Of a DNA stretch of 64,000 nucleotides, positions 15,565 to 24,344 are shown one piece after another. The notes under the pieces are model-generated. The model worked only from the letters and a program-made list of their open reading frames with translations. It searched no databases and had not been told where the DNA came from. Every line of letters starts with the position of its first letter. Within the stretch, counting starts at the first letter, position 1. Where the stretch lies: contig OZ253541.1 in assembly GCA_965262365.1 (NCBI GenBank), forward strand, positions 5,394,001-5,458,000, in the 5' to 3' direction. Both the position numbers and the translations under genes were made by a program. The DNA is from UBA6522 sp965262365 (lineage in GTDB: Bacteria; Pseudomonadota; Gammaproteobacteria; Steroidobacterales; Rariloculaceae).

Positions 15565-18294
15565 ATGTTGAAGACGGTCAAGCGAATCGGCAGCGTAGCC
15601 AAGGCCCTGCAGGAGACGGCTTCGCTCCAGACGCTAATCGACGCGGCGCGAAAGGAACGGGACGAACTGAACGCGGCGATGGCGCAGTCAGGCTCTCATG
15701 CCAAGGAGGTCGCGGCGGTTGCCGCCGCGGTCAAGCAGGCGAACGCTCGCGCCAACGGAGCCGCACAGAAGCTCGACAGGCTTTCGACCAGATTGTCGGA
15801 GGTCGAGTCCAACAAGAAAAGTGTCGACACACTGGATCAACGCGTTGCGTCGCTCGCGTCCTCCGTCGGTGAGGCTGAGCAGTCGGTGTCGTCAATGCTC
15901 GCTCCGGACGGAGATCTCGCGAAACACCGCCAAGCGCTGCAGCAGCTCACGGCACAGAACATCGAAGCAACGGCGCGTGTCGGCGCGCTGAAGAAGGAAC
16001 ACGCTGTGCTTGGCAAGGCTCGCGAAGAGCTTCGGACCGCACGGACCGAGATGAAGGAGGTAACAAATGAGGCTGTCGCGCTCAAAGCGGAACAGGAAAA
16101 GCTCGGCACCGTTACAACACGGCTACAGAAGACGTACGACCACGTGGAGGAATCGCTCCGGGAAACCGGGGAAAGCGCCAATCGGACGGCCCGGACGGTC
16201 AGTGAGGCAGAAGAGAAACTCAAATCGCTTACCCAGCTTTTTGAGCTGAGCGGGACCACCGACGAACGGCTCTCCAGGTTGAACACGCTCGCCGAGCACG
16301 TGATGAAAAAGGTGAAGGCACTCGAAAACCAGGAACGGACGGTAGAACGCGCCGTGGTTGAATCGAAACGATTGAGCCAGATGGTCTGGAATATGGACGA
16401 TCAGGTCGGCAAGCTCGATGAGGCATCCAGGCGGATGGCCGAACTGGACGAGACCGTGAATCGGATCGAGATGGTTTCCGGGAAAATCAATGGCCAACTC
16501 AAGGAAGCGCAGATGACCAGGGAGAGCTACGAAACCAGCTTGGCGGACCTGGAGAAGCGTCGGCGCGACATGGTGGGGTTCACCAAGGAGTACACTGAGC
16601 GGTTGACCGTCGAGCGCAAGTCGTTCGACGTGTTCGATCGGCGCGTAAAGACGCTGGAAACCACGCTCGATGGACTCCAGCATGATTTCGACGATCTTTC
16701 CGAGAAGGCAACGGCCCTGACGACGATTCGCCAGCAGAGTGGCAAGTTCGGCAAGCAGTTGTCTGAGATCGAGGATCGAGTGAATGGGCTTGACACGTAT
16801 CGGAGTTCCCTGGATGACCTGGAGAAGCGTTTGCGCGAAACCACCGAGCTTGGGGAACGGGTCGGTCGCCAGCAGCAAACGCTGGTAGAGGGCCGAGAAG
16901 AGCTCGATGCGCTTCGCAAGACCCTCGACGGCATTGCCGCGACGCGGGCGGAAATCGAAGGAGTACGGGATCGGATCGGCGCCGACCGTACCGCCCTGGA
17001 GGAGTTTCTCAAGCGGATGGGCGACTTCCGCGAGCAGTGTCCGGATCTCGATGCCAAGCTGGTCGCTGTCACGGAGAGACTATCGGTGGTTGATGAGGGG
17101 ACCAGGAAGGCCGCGAGTCTCTTGGGGCTAACGGACGACATCGAAAGTCGAATGTCACGCGTGGCGGAGCATAAGCAACTGATGGACAAAATCCAGATGC
17201 GCCTGGACGGGCTCTACCAGTTGAACGCGGCAGTGGACGAACGGAGCACCAAGCAACTGGACCGCCAGCAGGAAGTCGAGGCGCTCGGGAATCTGTGTGA
17301 CAGCGTCACGGTGCAGGTGGTCGACACGCAAAAGAAGCTTCAGGAAGTGTCGGGGCTCCAGCGCAAACTACTGCCGCTAACGACCCGGGTGGAGACGTTG
17401 AAGACCCAGGTTGACGATGTCTCGGCCTCAGTTGAGGAAAGTCGGCAACGGACAGAAGATCTGACAGCGCAAGAAGTGCGGCTGACCGAGTTGGGCGATC
17501 GCAATCGCGACTTGGCGATCTCCGTGGACGATCGCCTGAAACAGGTCACGAGCGCCACGCGGGAATTGGAACGTGTGTCGACTGTCAAGAACGAAATCGC
17601 GCAAGAGCTGGGACGCGCTCGGTCGGGCCAGCGCGACCTCGCGATGCATTCGAAGGCTGCGGATGAACGGGCCAAGCGTATCCAGCTCACCCTGGAAGAG
17701 CTTGGCCGGCAGAGTTCCCAACTCGCGTTTGAGGAAAAGAAACTTACCGCAGTCCAATCGCGGTTCGAAAATCTCCATGCATTGAGCGAACAGATCGAGG
17801 GGCAGATGCAGGCGTTGGCATCGCGTGCCGAGGTGATCGTTGAAGTCAAGAAGGAAATCGATGAGGTCCACAAGACCAGCCGCCGGAGCAAGAACGACCT
17901 GGAGCAGATCATCAAGCAACGCGGCGAGATCGACACAGTTCGCGGGAAGCTCGATGACGCACTTGCGCGTGCCGACGACGCCGATCGGCGGATGGCCGTC
18001 ATCGAGTCACGCAGGGATTTGATCGACGAGGTGCAGCGCAAGACGAACATGCTCGGGAACGTTCTGCGGGACGTGCAGGTAAATCTTGAGATGCTTACCG
18101 AGCAACGAGAGGTCGTCGATCATGCCGTTGAGCAAATGGCACGTGTCCAGGAAAACGCCCGGAGCGCTGAAGCAACGCTCAAGGCCCTGCAAGCGGAGAG
18201 GCGACTCGCGGAACGGATCGAGCACGGCGTGAAGCAGGTGCGTCCCCCGTCCCTGGTGGAGGTTGAGGAGCGCGACTCGAAACGATCCGCATAG
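15565..18294 (+). CDS. Long coiled-coil protein of unknown function
   Basis: The ATG at 15565 is chosen because TAGAGGAGAA lies just upstream; the frame is open further 5' but without such a site. The 909-residue product is almost entirely charged heptad sequence from about residue 40 to 890, rich in Leu, Glu, Lys, Arg and Gln, with a short tail 'PPSLVEVEERDSKRSA'. No Walker motif, hinge, signal peptide or membrane segment is visible, so it is not an SMC ATPase. It would be a long cytoplasmic rod. It faces a bactofilin gene across a shared promoter region, and a link to a cytoskeletal scaffold is an inference from that alone. A possible -10 TATAGT lies at 15478-15483. No frameshift is seen, so selection has probably kept it intact although its neighbour is broken. 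Confidence 0.7.
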   Translation: MLKTVKRIGSVAKALQETASLQTLIDAARKERDELNAAMAQSGSHAKEVAAVAAAVKQANARANGAAQKLDRLSTRLSEVESNKKSVDTLDQRVASLASSVGEAEQSVSSMLAPDGDLAKHRQALQQLTAQNIEATARVGALKKEHAVLGKAREELRTARTEMKEVTNEAVALKAEQEKLGTVTTRLQKTYDHVEESLRETGESANRTARTVSEAEEKLKSLTQLFELSGTTDERLSRLNTLAEHVMKKVKALENQERTVERAVVESKRLSQMVWNMDDQVGKLDEASRRMAELDETVNRIEMVSGKINGQLKEAQMTRESYETSLADLEKRRRDMVGFTKEYTERLTVERKSFDVFDRRVKTLETTLDGLQHDFDDLSEKATALTTIRQQSGKFGKQLSEIEDRVNGLDTYRSSLDDLEKRLRETTELGERVGRQQQTLVEGREELDALRKTLDGIAATRAEIEGVRDRIGADRTALEEFLKRMGDFREQCPDLDAKLVAVTERLSVVDEGTRKAASLLGLTDDIESRMSRVAEHKQLMDKIQMRLDGLYQLNAAVDERSTKQLDRQQEVEALGNLCDSVTVQVVDTQKKLQEVSGLQRKLLPLTTRVETLKTQVDDVSASVEESRQRTEDLTAQEVRLTELGDRNRDLAISVDDRLKQVTSATRELERVSTVKNEIAQELGRARSGQRDLAMHSKAADERAKRIQLTLEELGRQSSQLAFEEKKLTAVQSRFENLHALSEQIEGQMQALASRAEVIVEVKKEIDEVHKTSRRSKNDLEQIIKQRGEIDTVRGKLDDALARADDADRRMAVIESRRDLIDEVQRKTNMLGNVLRDVQVNLEMLTEQREVVDHAVEQMARVQENARSAEATLKALQAERRLAERIEHGVKQVRPPSLVEVEERDSKRSA

Positions 18295-18550
18295 GTGTGC
18301 GATTCACGTACGTTCCTTATCCGTAGTGACTGACCGCGATCTCCGGTCGCCATATCCGGAAGCGCCTCGCTTCGAACGGTTCGGTGGTGGTCTCCGGATC
18401 CGTGATCATGAGCCTGCGCCGTAGGAATCAACAATTTCCGAGGCTCGTTCCCGCCAGTCTTGAAGGCGTAGGCGCCGCTCGTCAGGGTCCAACCCGCCCG
18501 CAACGGCCGCAAAACCAGCCCATCGGCGCGTCGCTATCCCCCGGCCGCCG
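18295..18550. other. Non-coding gap after the coiled-coil gene
   Basis: No gene, terminator with T-run or recognisable mobile-element end was found between the coiled-coil stop and the group II intron remnant. Confidence 0.4.
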
Positions 18551-19850
18551 AACACTTATTGCGCCAGGGTAAGCCCTGGAGAGGAGAATGCTATGAATTG
18601 ATACTGAAACCTCTTGTAGCGATCCAGTGGGTTTGACTCCCGCCCGGCAAAGGCGCAGCCCGCCAGCCGGAAGCGAGTCTTGCATGACGCGCGGCAACGC
18701 CCGACGTGAAGCGTAGACAGCAGGTGATGAAGCGGCGGAGGAAGCCTCGAAATCGGAATCGATGACGCCTTCGGTGTTAAGTGGCCGGGGGCAGCACCTG
18801 AAGCGCCGTTACTGGCGAGGCGCGAAGGGTCGTCCGGGGTCGTGGACCGGCGCAGAGTCACGGTATGGATCGTCAGGGAACCTGGGAGATCCTGCTCTTG
18901 CCCGTGGGCGAGACCGCTGGAACGGGTATGCCAGCGTCAACAATGTAGACCCCGGCCCGTCGCCCAGCCTGCAGGGTGGCGGGAGCGCCTTGGGCGGACA
19001 CGAACAGGGCAGGCACCCCGCGGAACCGGATGGCGAATCAATAAGCCGAAGGCCATGCGGAGCAGGAAGTCTTAGCGCCTTGATAGTACCTGTGAAGGCG
19101 GGGAACCGTGGCCATCGGGACCCGCTGGAGGGAAGCGGGGCGTCATTTGTACAGACCCACTGATGGGAAACGCTGGAGGAAACTCTGAGTTCCACAAACA
19201 CGTACACGAAACAGCAGTGGATAGCCGAACAGGCGAGGAAGCACCCGGAGCGGGTGTTCACGTCGCTGCATCACCTGATCGACAGGGAATGGATGCTGGA
19301 GGCGTATCGGCGGACGCGAAAGGACGGTGCACCGGGCATCGACGGGGTGACGGGCGCGGACTATGAGAAGGATTTGGAGGCCAATCTTGAAGACCTCCTG
19401 AACCGGATCGAGTCGGGCCGCTATGTCGCACCGCCGGTGCGGCGGCACTACATCCCGAAGGCGGACGGCACGAAACGTCCCTTGGGCATTCCGACCTTTG
19501 AAGACAAGGTGGCGCAGCGGGCTGTGCTGATGTTGCTGGAACCGATCTACGAGACGGATTTTCTGCCGTGCTCGTACGGGTTCCGGCGCGGACGCTCGGC
19601 CCACGACGCCCTTGACGACTTGCGCAAGGGCATCATTGAGCACCGCCAGCGGTGGGTGATTGACGCGGATGTCTCGAAATACTTCGATACGATCCCGTTC
19701 TCCCACCTCCGGTCATTCCTCGACTTGCGGATCAAGGATGGCGTCGTCAGGCGCATGATTGACAAATGGCTGAACGCGGGGGTGCTCGAAGCGGGCACCG
19801 TGCACAGGCCGGTCGCCGGAACTCCTCAGGGTGGTGTAATCTCGCCGCTG
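18551..19850 (+). mobile_element. Group II intron, 5' part with truncated reverse transcriptase
   Basis: From TTATTGCGCCAGGG onward the sequence is closely similar to 34498-35190, where another derivative of the same intron lies. The first 630 bases carry the structured 5' ribozyme region (domains I-IV) with long GC-rich hairpins. The intron-encoded reverse transcriptase follows. The element stops inside the reverse transcriptase at a 32-base palindrome, so domains V and VI and the 3' splice site are missing and it cannot splice by itself. The 5' end lacks the canonical GTGYG; TTGCG takes its place. Confidence 0.8.
19185..19850 (+). pseudogene. Group II intron reverse transcriptase/maturase, 3'-truncated
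   Basis: The frame reads 'SSTNTYTKQQWIAEQARKHP', then the reverse transcriptase blocks 'RKDGAPGIDGVTGADY', 'YIPKADGTKRPLGIPTFEDK', 'YGFRRGRSAHDALDDLRKGI', 'WVIDADVSKYFDTIPFSHL' and 'PVAGTPQGGVISPLLS', where homology stops. The catalytic YADD block, thumb, maturase and any DNA-binding domain are lost. There is no ATG at the family start; CTG at 19185 takes that place, and an in-frame internal start lies at 19254. The open frame runs on to 19907 through the palindrome. It cannot be an active reverse transcriptase. Confidence 0.85.
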
Positions 19851-19876
19851 TTATCGGAACGTTCCGATAACAGCGG
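19845..19876. repeat. Perfect 32-bp palindrome at the intron/recombinase junction
   Basis: CCGCTGTTATCGGAAC is followed directly by its exact reverse complement, giving 16-base arms with no loop. The first bases of the left arm are still reverse transcriptase coding sequence ('SPLLS'), so the right arm is an inverted copy of a target-side sequence. This is either the end of the recombinase element or a scar. Confidence 0.85.
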
Positions 19877-19877
19877 A

Positions 19878-19960
19878 TATGGGAACCTTATGGTTATGGG
19901 AACCTGAGCCCCTGCGGGCGTTGATTTTCGAGGGATTGAGCAAGGGTCAGGTTCCCATAA
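19878..19960. repeat. Repeated TATGGGAACCT motifs upstream of the recombinase pair
   Basis: TATGGGAACCT occurs at 19879-19889 and 19896-19906, and inverted at 19948-19958. The second and third extend to a perfect 14-base inverted repeat (TTATGGGAACCTGA with TCAGGTTCCCATAA). The layout of direct and inverted sites just before a tyrosine recombinase gene suggests recombinase core or accessory binding sites. Confidence 0.6.
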
Positions 19961-20008
19961 TAATGTGCTTTTCTCCTGTCACTTTTGACCCTGGACAGGA
20001 GAATCAGC

Positions 20009-21565
20009 ATGTCTTCCATGATCACAAACATAGCGTCGCCCGAAGCGAGTCGTGAACCGGACCCGGGCATCGTCGAGAACTACAAGGCGCGGTTGCAGGC
20101 CTTGGGATATTCCCCGGGCCTGATTGGCAAGTGTATCCGGACGATCCTTCACCTCATCACATGGTTGTCAGCGAATGGGACAGGGATCGAGACGCTCGAC
20201 ATTCGCGTCCTGCATCGATTCCTGAACCATGGCTGTGCCTGTCCCGGTCCGCACGGGTACCGCAAAAACCTCGACCGCGCGCGATGGCATCTGCACCGGT
20301 TCCTCGGCTTCCTCATGGAAACGGGACGAGTGCGGATGCTTGCGGAGATCGAGAGCGGCGGCCGTGTGGTGGAGTCGTTCCTTCAAACGCTCGTGGCACA
20401 AGGATATGTGCCCGACTCGATTGCCGCCTACCGGAAGCGCTGTCGACACTTCATCGTCTGGCTCTACCTGGACGATGCCGCACTCGCCGAGATCGATGAC
20501 GACGTATTGTCCCGTTTCCTTGCGCACGACTGCACTTGTGTGCATCCACAGTTCTTCATCAGGACCGGCAGATTCGCGGGTCGCAACAACAGCAGATCGA
20601 AAATCGGGTTGTTCATTGATTACCTGATAAGCACGGGCATCGCCCCGCCGCGCCCGACGCCAGCGAGCGAAGAACCCGGACAATATCTGGCGCGTTTCCT
20701 GGTCTGGCTGCGGCGCTATCGCGGCATCGGGGAGGGAACAATACAGAGTTACGACAGGGCCATGCGGATGCTTCTTCCTCATCTTGGCGATGATCCCGAT
20801 CGATACAGCGCGACACTGATCAGGAATACGGTGCGGTCCCGCCTTGAGGCGGCATCGCGTGATCTTGTCAGACGCGAGACGTCAGCGCTTCGGTTGTATC
20901 TGCGCTTCCTCGTGCTGGAAGGCCTTTGCCGGCCGGGGCTTGTCGGCGCCGTTCCGACGGTGCCCCTGCAAAGGTTCTCGACATTGCCCCGTCATTTGCC
21001 GCGGGAAGATATCGAACACATCATCGCATCCTGCGACCGCGCGGCGCCCATGGGAATGCGGGATCGCGCCATCCTGCTGCTCCTCGCCCGGCTCGCCCTG
21101 CGGGCCGGCGATGTCGCCGGTCTTCGGTTGAACGATATCGACTGGGACAATGCGGTCGTTCGGGTCAGCGGCAAATCGCGACGTGCCGCGGTCTTGCCCC
21201 TGCCGCAGGATGTCGGCGACGCGGTCAAGGATTACATCCTCCATGCCCGGCCTGTCGTGGATGCCGAGAAGGTATTCCTGCGCATGGTGCCGCCGCTCCA
21301 TCAGGCCCTGACCAGAGGGGGTGTGTCGGCGGTCGCGCAAGCTGCGATCAAGCGGTCCGGCGTCAAGGCGGAGGGGCTGCCGGCGGCGCATGTCTTCCGG
21401 CACTCCGCGGCGACGAATCTGCTGCGCGACAGCACGCCGCTGGAAGTCATCGGCACCCTGCTGCGCCATCAATCCACGCAGACAACGGCGATCTATGCAC
21501 GGGTCGATGTTCGAATGCTCCGGGAAGTGGCCCAGCCCTGGCCGGTCGCCGGAGAACAACAATGA
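20009..21565 (+). CDS. Tyrosine recombinase, first of a pair (RIT/Tn554-like)
   Basis: The ATG at 20009 follows AGGAGA at good spacing, giving 518 residues. The C-terminal 200 residues are a tyrosine recombinase catalytic domain: 'LALRAGDVAGLRLNDID' (first Arg), 'VFRHSAATNLL' (HxxR), 'LLRHQSTQTTAIYARV' (His and the nucleophilic Tyr). The N-terminal part has two similar modules, each ending in a Cys-x-Cys motif ('LNHGCACPG', 'LAHDCTCVHP'), then a SAM-like core-binding domain. The stop overlaps the next recombinase start by four bases (ATGA). Such overlapping recombinase genes are known from recombinase-in-trio and Tn554-type elements. It looks intact. Confidence 0.85.
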   Translation: MSSMITNIASPEASREPDPGIVENYKARLQALGYSPGLIGKCIRTILHLITWLSANGTGIETLDIRVLHRFLNHGCACPGPHGYRKNLDRARWHLHRFLGFLMETGRVRMLAEIESGGRVVESFLQTLVAQGYVPDSIAAYRKRCRHFIVWLYLDDAALAEIDDDVLSRFLAHDCTCVHPQFFIRTGRFAGRNNSRSKIGLFIDYLISTGIAPPRPTPASEEPGQYLARFLVWLRRYRGIGEGTIQSYDRAMRMLLPHLGDDPDRYSATLIRNTVRSRLEAASRDLVRRETSALRLYLRFLVLEGLCRPGLVGAVPTVPLQRFSTLPRHLPREDIEHIIASCDRAAPMGMRDRAILLLLARLALRAGDVAGLRLNDIDWDNAVVRVSGKSRRAAVLPLPQDVGDAVKDYILHARPVVDAEKVFLRMVPPLHQALTRGGVSAVAQAAIKRSGVKAEGLPAAHVFRHSAATNLLRDSTPLEVIGTLLRHQSTQTTAIYARVDVRMLREVAQPWPVAGEQQ

Positions 21566-22479
21566 CCCTGACGGAGCATGTGGAGCACTACGTTACATTC
21601 CGCCGGGCCCTGGGCCATGCTTACGTGCAACAGGCGCGGTGCCTGCGGGATTACGCCACCTATGCCGAGGCCCGTGGTGACAGCTTCGTGCGCAGCAGCA
21701 CGGTACTGGAATGGGCATCGACAACGCCGTCTCCCCGACAGGCGCAAGTCAAACTGCGCTACGTGTGCGATCTTGCCAGCGTCTTGCACGCCGACGACGA
21801 ACGTCACGAGGTGCCTGACCGCGACGCCTTGGGCAAGACGAGATCACGGCGGCCATCGCCTCATCTGCTGTCATTGACCGAGATCAGGCAGATCATGGAT
21901 GCGGCGCTGGAGCTGCCGCCGACCGGATCGATCACGCCCTTGACGTTCCATTACATATTGGGACTGATCGCCACGACCGGTTTGCGGCGCTCGGAGGCGA
22001 CCGGGCTCTTGCTGACGGACCTGACGGCGGATGGCTTGCTGATCGGGAATGCGAAGTTCGGCAAGCGCCGCCTCGTCCCGCTGGATGGCAGCGTCCATCG
22101 GGCCATGGATGCGTATCTCCGGGAGAGGAAGCGCTGCGGCGGGCCCGACGAGCACCTGTTCGTGCTCTCGACCGGCCGGCCCATGCACCCGGTTTATCTC
22201 TCGACCGTCTTCGTCAAGCTGGCACGGCGGGTCGGGCTTCGAGCCGGTCCAGGCGAGCCTGGGTCGCGCCTTCATGACCTTCGACACGGGTTCGCGGTTC
22301 GCGCGCTCGAAAGCACGCTCTCGGTCGGACGGCGGGATATCGCCCGCCACATGCTGACGCTGTCGACCTATCTCGGCCATTCCAACACCGCCGACACCTA
22401 CTGGTACCTTGAAGCCACGCCGGTGTTGCTGCGACAGGTGCCCGCGGCGCGCTCGACCCGCGGCGTCTCCGGTGGGTGA
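21562..22479 (+). CDS. Tyrosine recombinase, second of a pair
   Basis: This 305-residue recombinase starts at an ATG overlapping the previous stop. The core-binding domain opens 'EHVEHYVTFRRALGHAY'. The catalytic domain contains 'ATTGLRRSEATGLLLTD' (Arg), 'LHDLRHGFAVRAL' (HxxR), 'LGHSNTADTYWYLEATP' (His and Tyr). The last residues, after 'VLLRQVPAA', overlap the frame of an AraC-type gene fragment, so the natural 3' end was probably replaced by it. The third recombinase expected in a trio element is missing here. The catalytic residues are all present, so activity is possible. Confidence 0.82.
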   Translation: MTLTEHVEHYVTFRRALGHAYVQQARCLRDYATYAEARGDSFVRSSTVLEWASTTPSPRQAQVKLRYVCDLASVLHADDERHEVPDRDALGKTRSRRPSPHLLSLTEIRQIMDAALELPPTGSITPLTFHYILGLIATTGLRRSEATGLLLTDLTADGLLIGNAKFGKRRLVPLDGSVHRAMDAYLRERKRCGGPDEHLFVLSTGRPMHPVYLSTVFVKLARRVGLRAGPGEPGSRLHDLRHGFAVRALESTLSVGRRDIARHMLTLSTYLGHSNTADTYWYLEATPVLLRQVPAARSTRGVSGG

Positions 22480-22802
22480 AGGAATTCATCGAAGCCCATC
22501 TCGGTGAAGACCTGAGCATCGAGGCGCTGGCGAACGAGGCTTGCCTCAGCCCGTTCCATTTCGCCCGCGCCTTCAAGGCGGCATCCGGGACGGCGCCGCA
22601 TAGCTACGTCACGGACCGCCGGATGGAAAAGGCGAAGCTCTTGATTACGGAAGGACGAATCCCGATTGTGGAAATCGCCTTTCTGTGTGGGTTTTCCTCC
22701 CATACCTACTTCACCACGTGGTTCAAGCGGGTCGTCGGCACCACACCGGCAGAATATCGAAAGCACGTAAGCGGCGCGGCTACCCCACCTTTACTTCACT
22801 GA
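22446..22802 (+). pseudogene. AraC-family regulator, C-terminal DNA-binding fragment
   Basis: The frame reads 'LDPRRLRWVKEFIEAHL', then both helix-turn-helices of an AraC DNA-binding domain: 'LSIEALANEACLSPFHFARA' and 'IVEIAFLCGFSSHTYFTTWF', ending 'GTTPAEYRKH'. The effector domain of about 180 residues is missing, and the fragment is joined to the 3' end of the second recombinase gene. A GTG at 22476 could still give a 108-residue product. It is more likely debris from a deletion or insertion than a working regulator. Confidence 0.8.
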
Positions 22803-22940
22803 GCCATTGAGAATGGAATGGACGCCTCCCACCTTGATGCTGAACGGCGGAGGGGAAGAAGTGGACCCTCGCGGGCCGACGGCATCTATAGTGCCAAGGG
22901 GGGAAGCATCCGCTTCCCGGGTAATACCGCAGGGTCCGAG

Positions 22941-23705
22941 ATGAAGAGTAGCAAAACGATCGTGGGTGTGGATTCGGCCAAGCGAGTGTTCCAGTTGTAC
23001 TGGGTGGAACCGGAGACGGGCGAGGAGATGAACGTTCGGCTCAGCCGGACGAAGTTTCTCAGGCACGTCGTCAATCGGGTGCCGTGCCTGGTGGCGATGG
23101 AGGCCTGCAGCGGAACCCAGCACTGGGCGCGGCAATTGCAATCCTTCGGACACGAGGTCCGCATCCTTCCGGCGAGGACGGTCAGTCCGTTCGTTCGCGG
23201 AAACAAGAACGACGCGCACGATGCCCGGGGGATCTGGATGGCGGTCCAGCAGCCCGGCTTGCGCACCGTGGCGGTGAAGACAGAGGAGCAGCAAGGCGTG
23301 CTGGCGCTGCACCGCATGCGCGAGCAGCTCGTGAAGTTCCGCACGGCGCAGATCAACGGCCACCGCGGTGGTGGCCGCCATGGGCGATCCGCAAGCGTTC
23401 CGGTCCGGTCGCGAGTTCGCCGCCTGGCTGGGTCTGGCGCCACGCCACGTCGGCACCGGCGGGCACGTTCGGATATTGGGCATCAGCAAACGCGGGGACC
23501 GTTACCTGCGCACCATGTTGGTCCATGGCGCTCGATCGGCGATCACTCACACCAAGGCGCCTTCGCCGTGGCTGTCGCGGCTGCTTGAGCGCCGCCCAGG
23601 AACGTCGTCTGCGTGGCGCTGGCGAACAAGAACGCGCGCACGATGTGGGCACTGCTCGCTCACGATCGGCACTACGAACGAAATTATGTAAGCCAGCCTG
23701 CCTGA
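22941..23705 (+). pseudogene. IS110-family transposase with deletion and frameshift
   Basis: The N-terminal DEDD part is present: 'TIVGVDSAKRVFQLYWVEP', 'VAMEACSGTQHWARQL', 'VRGNKNDAHDARGIW'. At about 23357 the frame jumps to the C-terminal domain: 'AVVAAMGDPQAFRSGREFAA', 'WLGLAPRHVGTGGHVRILGI', 'SKRGDRYLRTMLVHGARS'. Several hundred bases in between are gone, at a GGCC microhomology. A second frameshift before 'NVVCVALANKNARTMWALL' moves the end into another frame, which stops at 23705. It is inactive. Confidence 0.85.
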
Positions 23706-24057
23706 AGCAAGGCCGGTTGGTTTGGCTTCAACTACCAAGACAAGGAGGAGACGCCAGAAAGGTTGCACCAGGTACGACACGAGGTGATGGGCAACAGGTA
23801 AGACCGCGATCCGCCAAGCTTGAATCCAATCTCGGGCATCAAGCCCTTTTGGATGGCCCTCTTTATGGGTGCCAGCACTAATCTGAAAGTGTAGTCATTC
23901 TGCCAGTCTGAAATTGTTGTTTTCTTCGGGGGCGTCTTCTTCGAAAAGCTTCCACTAAGCGGTTCTTCGTTTTCTTCGTTTTCTTCGGCCCATTGACTTT
24001 CGGCATCCCGCTCCGGTGCCGATGGCCGCATCATCGGCGGTCGGAGGAAGGCGATCG
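23706..24057. other. Non-coding stretch downstream of the IS110 remnant
   Basis: There is no supported gene here. The first part probably belongs to the IS110 3' flank. A 9-base tandem repeat TTCTTCGTT (23963-23987, 2.8 units) lies near the end. Confidence 0.4.
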
Positions 24058-24294
24058 ATGACGAAACGAAGACGACGCAAGTGTCTGAACTGTGGGCGGT
24101 TGTTTCGCCCGGACCCGCGCAATCGGCGGCACCAGCGTTACTGCTCGGCGCCCGATTGCCGCAAGGCGAGCAAGGCGGTGAGCCAGGCGCGCTGGCTGTC
24201 CAAACGTAAGCGTTCCGTCAAGGGGGGATCAGCGTTGATCGTACCGTTCCGTCAAGCGGGGATAGATGACGGCCATTTTTGGCCGATCCAGTGA
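24058..24294 (+). pseudogene. Small zinc-finger-like protein truncated by an IS end
   Basis: After GGAGGAAGG, the ATG at 24058 opens 'MTKRRRRKCLNCGRLFRPDP' and 'QRYCSAPDCRKASKAVSQA', a Cys-x2-Cys ... Cys-x4-Cys zinc-ribbon-like module of the kind seen in small basic proteins that often sit near mobile elements. From 'WLSK' the frame enters an IS left-end sequence (24209) and then an IS right end, ending in 'HFWPIQ'. The natural C-terminus is therefore lost. The function of this family is not known to me. Confidence 0.6.
24209..24245. repeat. Vestigial left end of the IS66-like element
   Basis: This matches 31120-31156, the left end of the complete element, with three differences (GTTCCGTCAAG, then GTTGATCGTACC). 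It runs straight into ACCGTTCCGTCAAGC at 24243, the right end of the truncated copy. Confidence 0.75.
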
Positions 24295-24344
24295 GCGCGG
24301 TGCAAGCGAGGGAGGGCTGATAACCTGATCGGTGTTCGGATAAC

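Noticed and set aside
15565..18294. An SMC or RecN-type ATPase
   Set aside because: No Walker A, Walker B or hinge is visible in the 909-residue coiled-coil product.
19878..19960. A CRISPR array
   Set aside because: Only three copies of an 11-base motif, one inverted, with unequal spacing and no cas genes.
23732..24034. A 100-codon minus-strand frame with Glu-Asn repeats
   Set aside because: The repeats come from a 9-base tandem repeat, no homology is recognised, and it lies in IS110 flanking debris.
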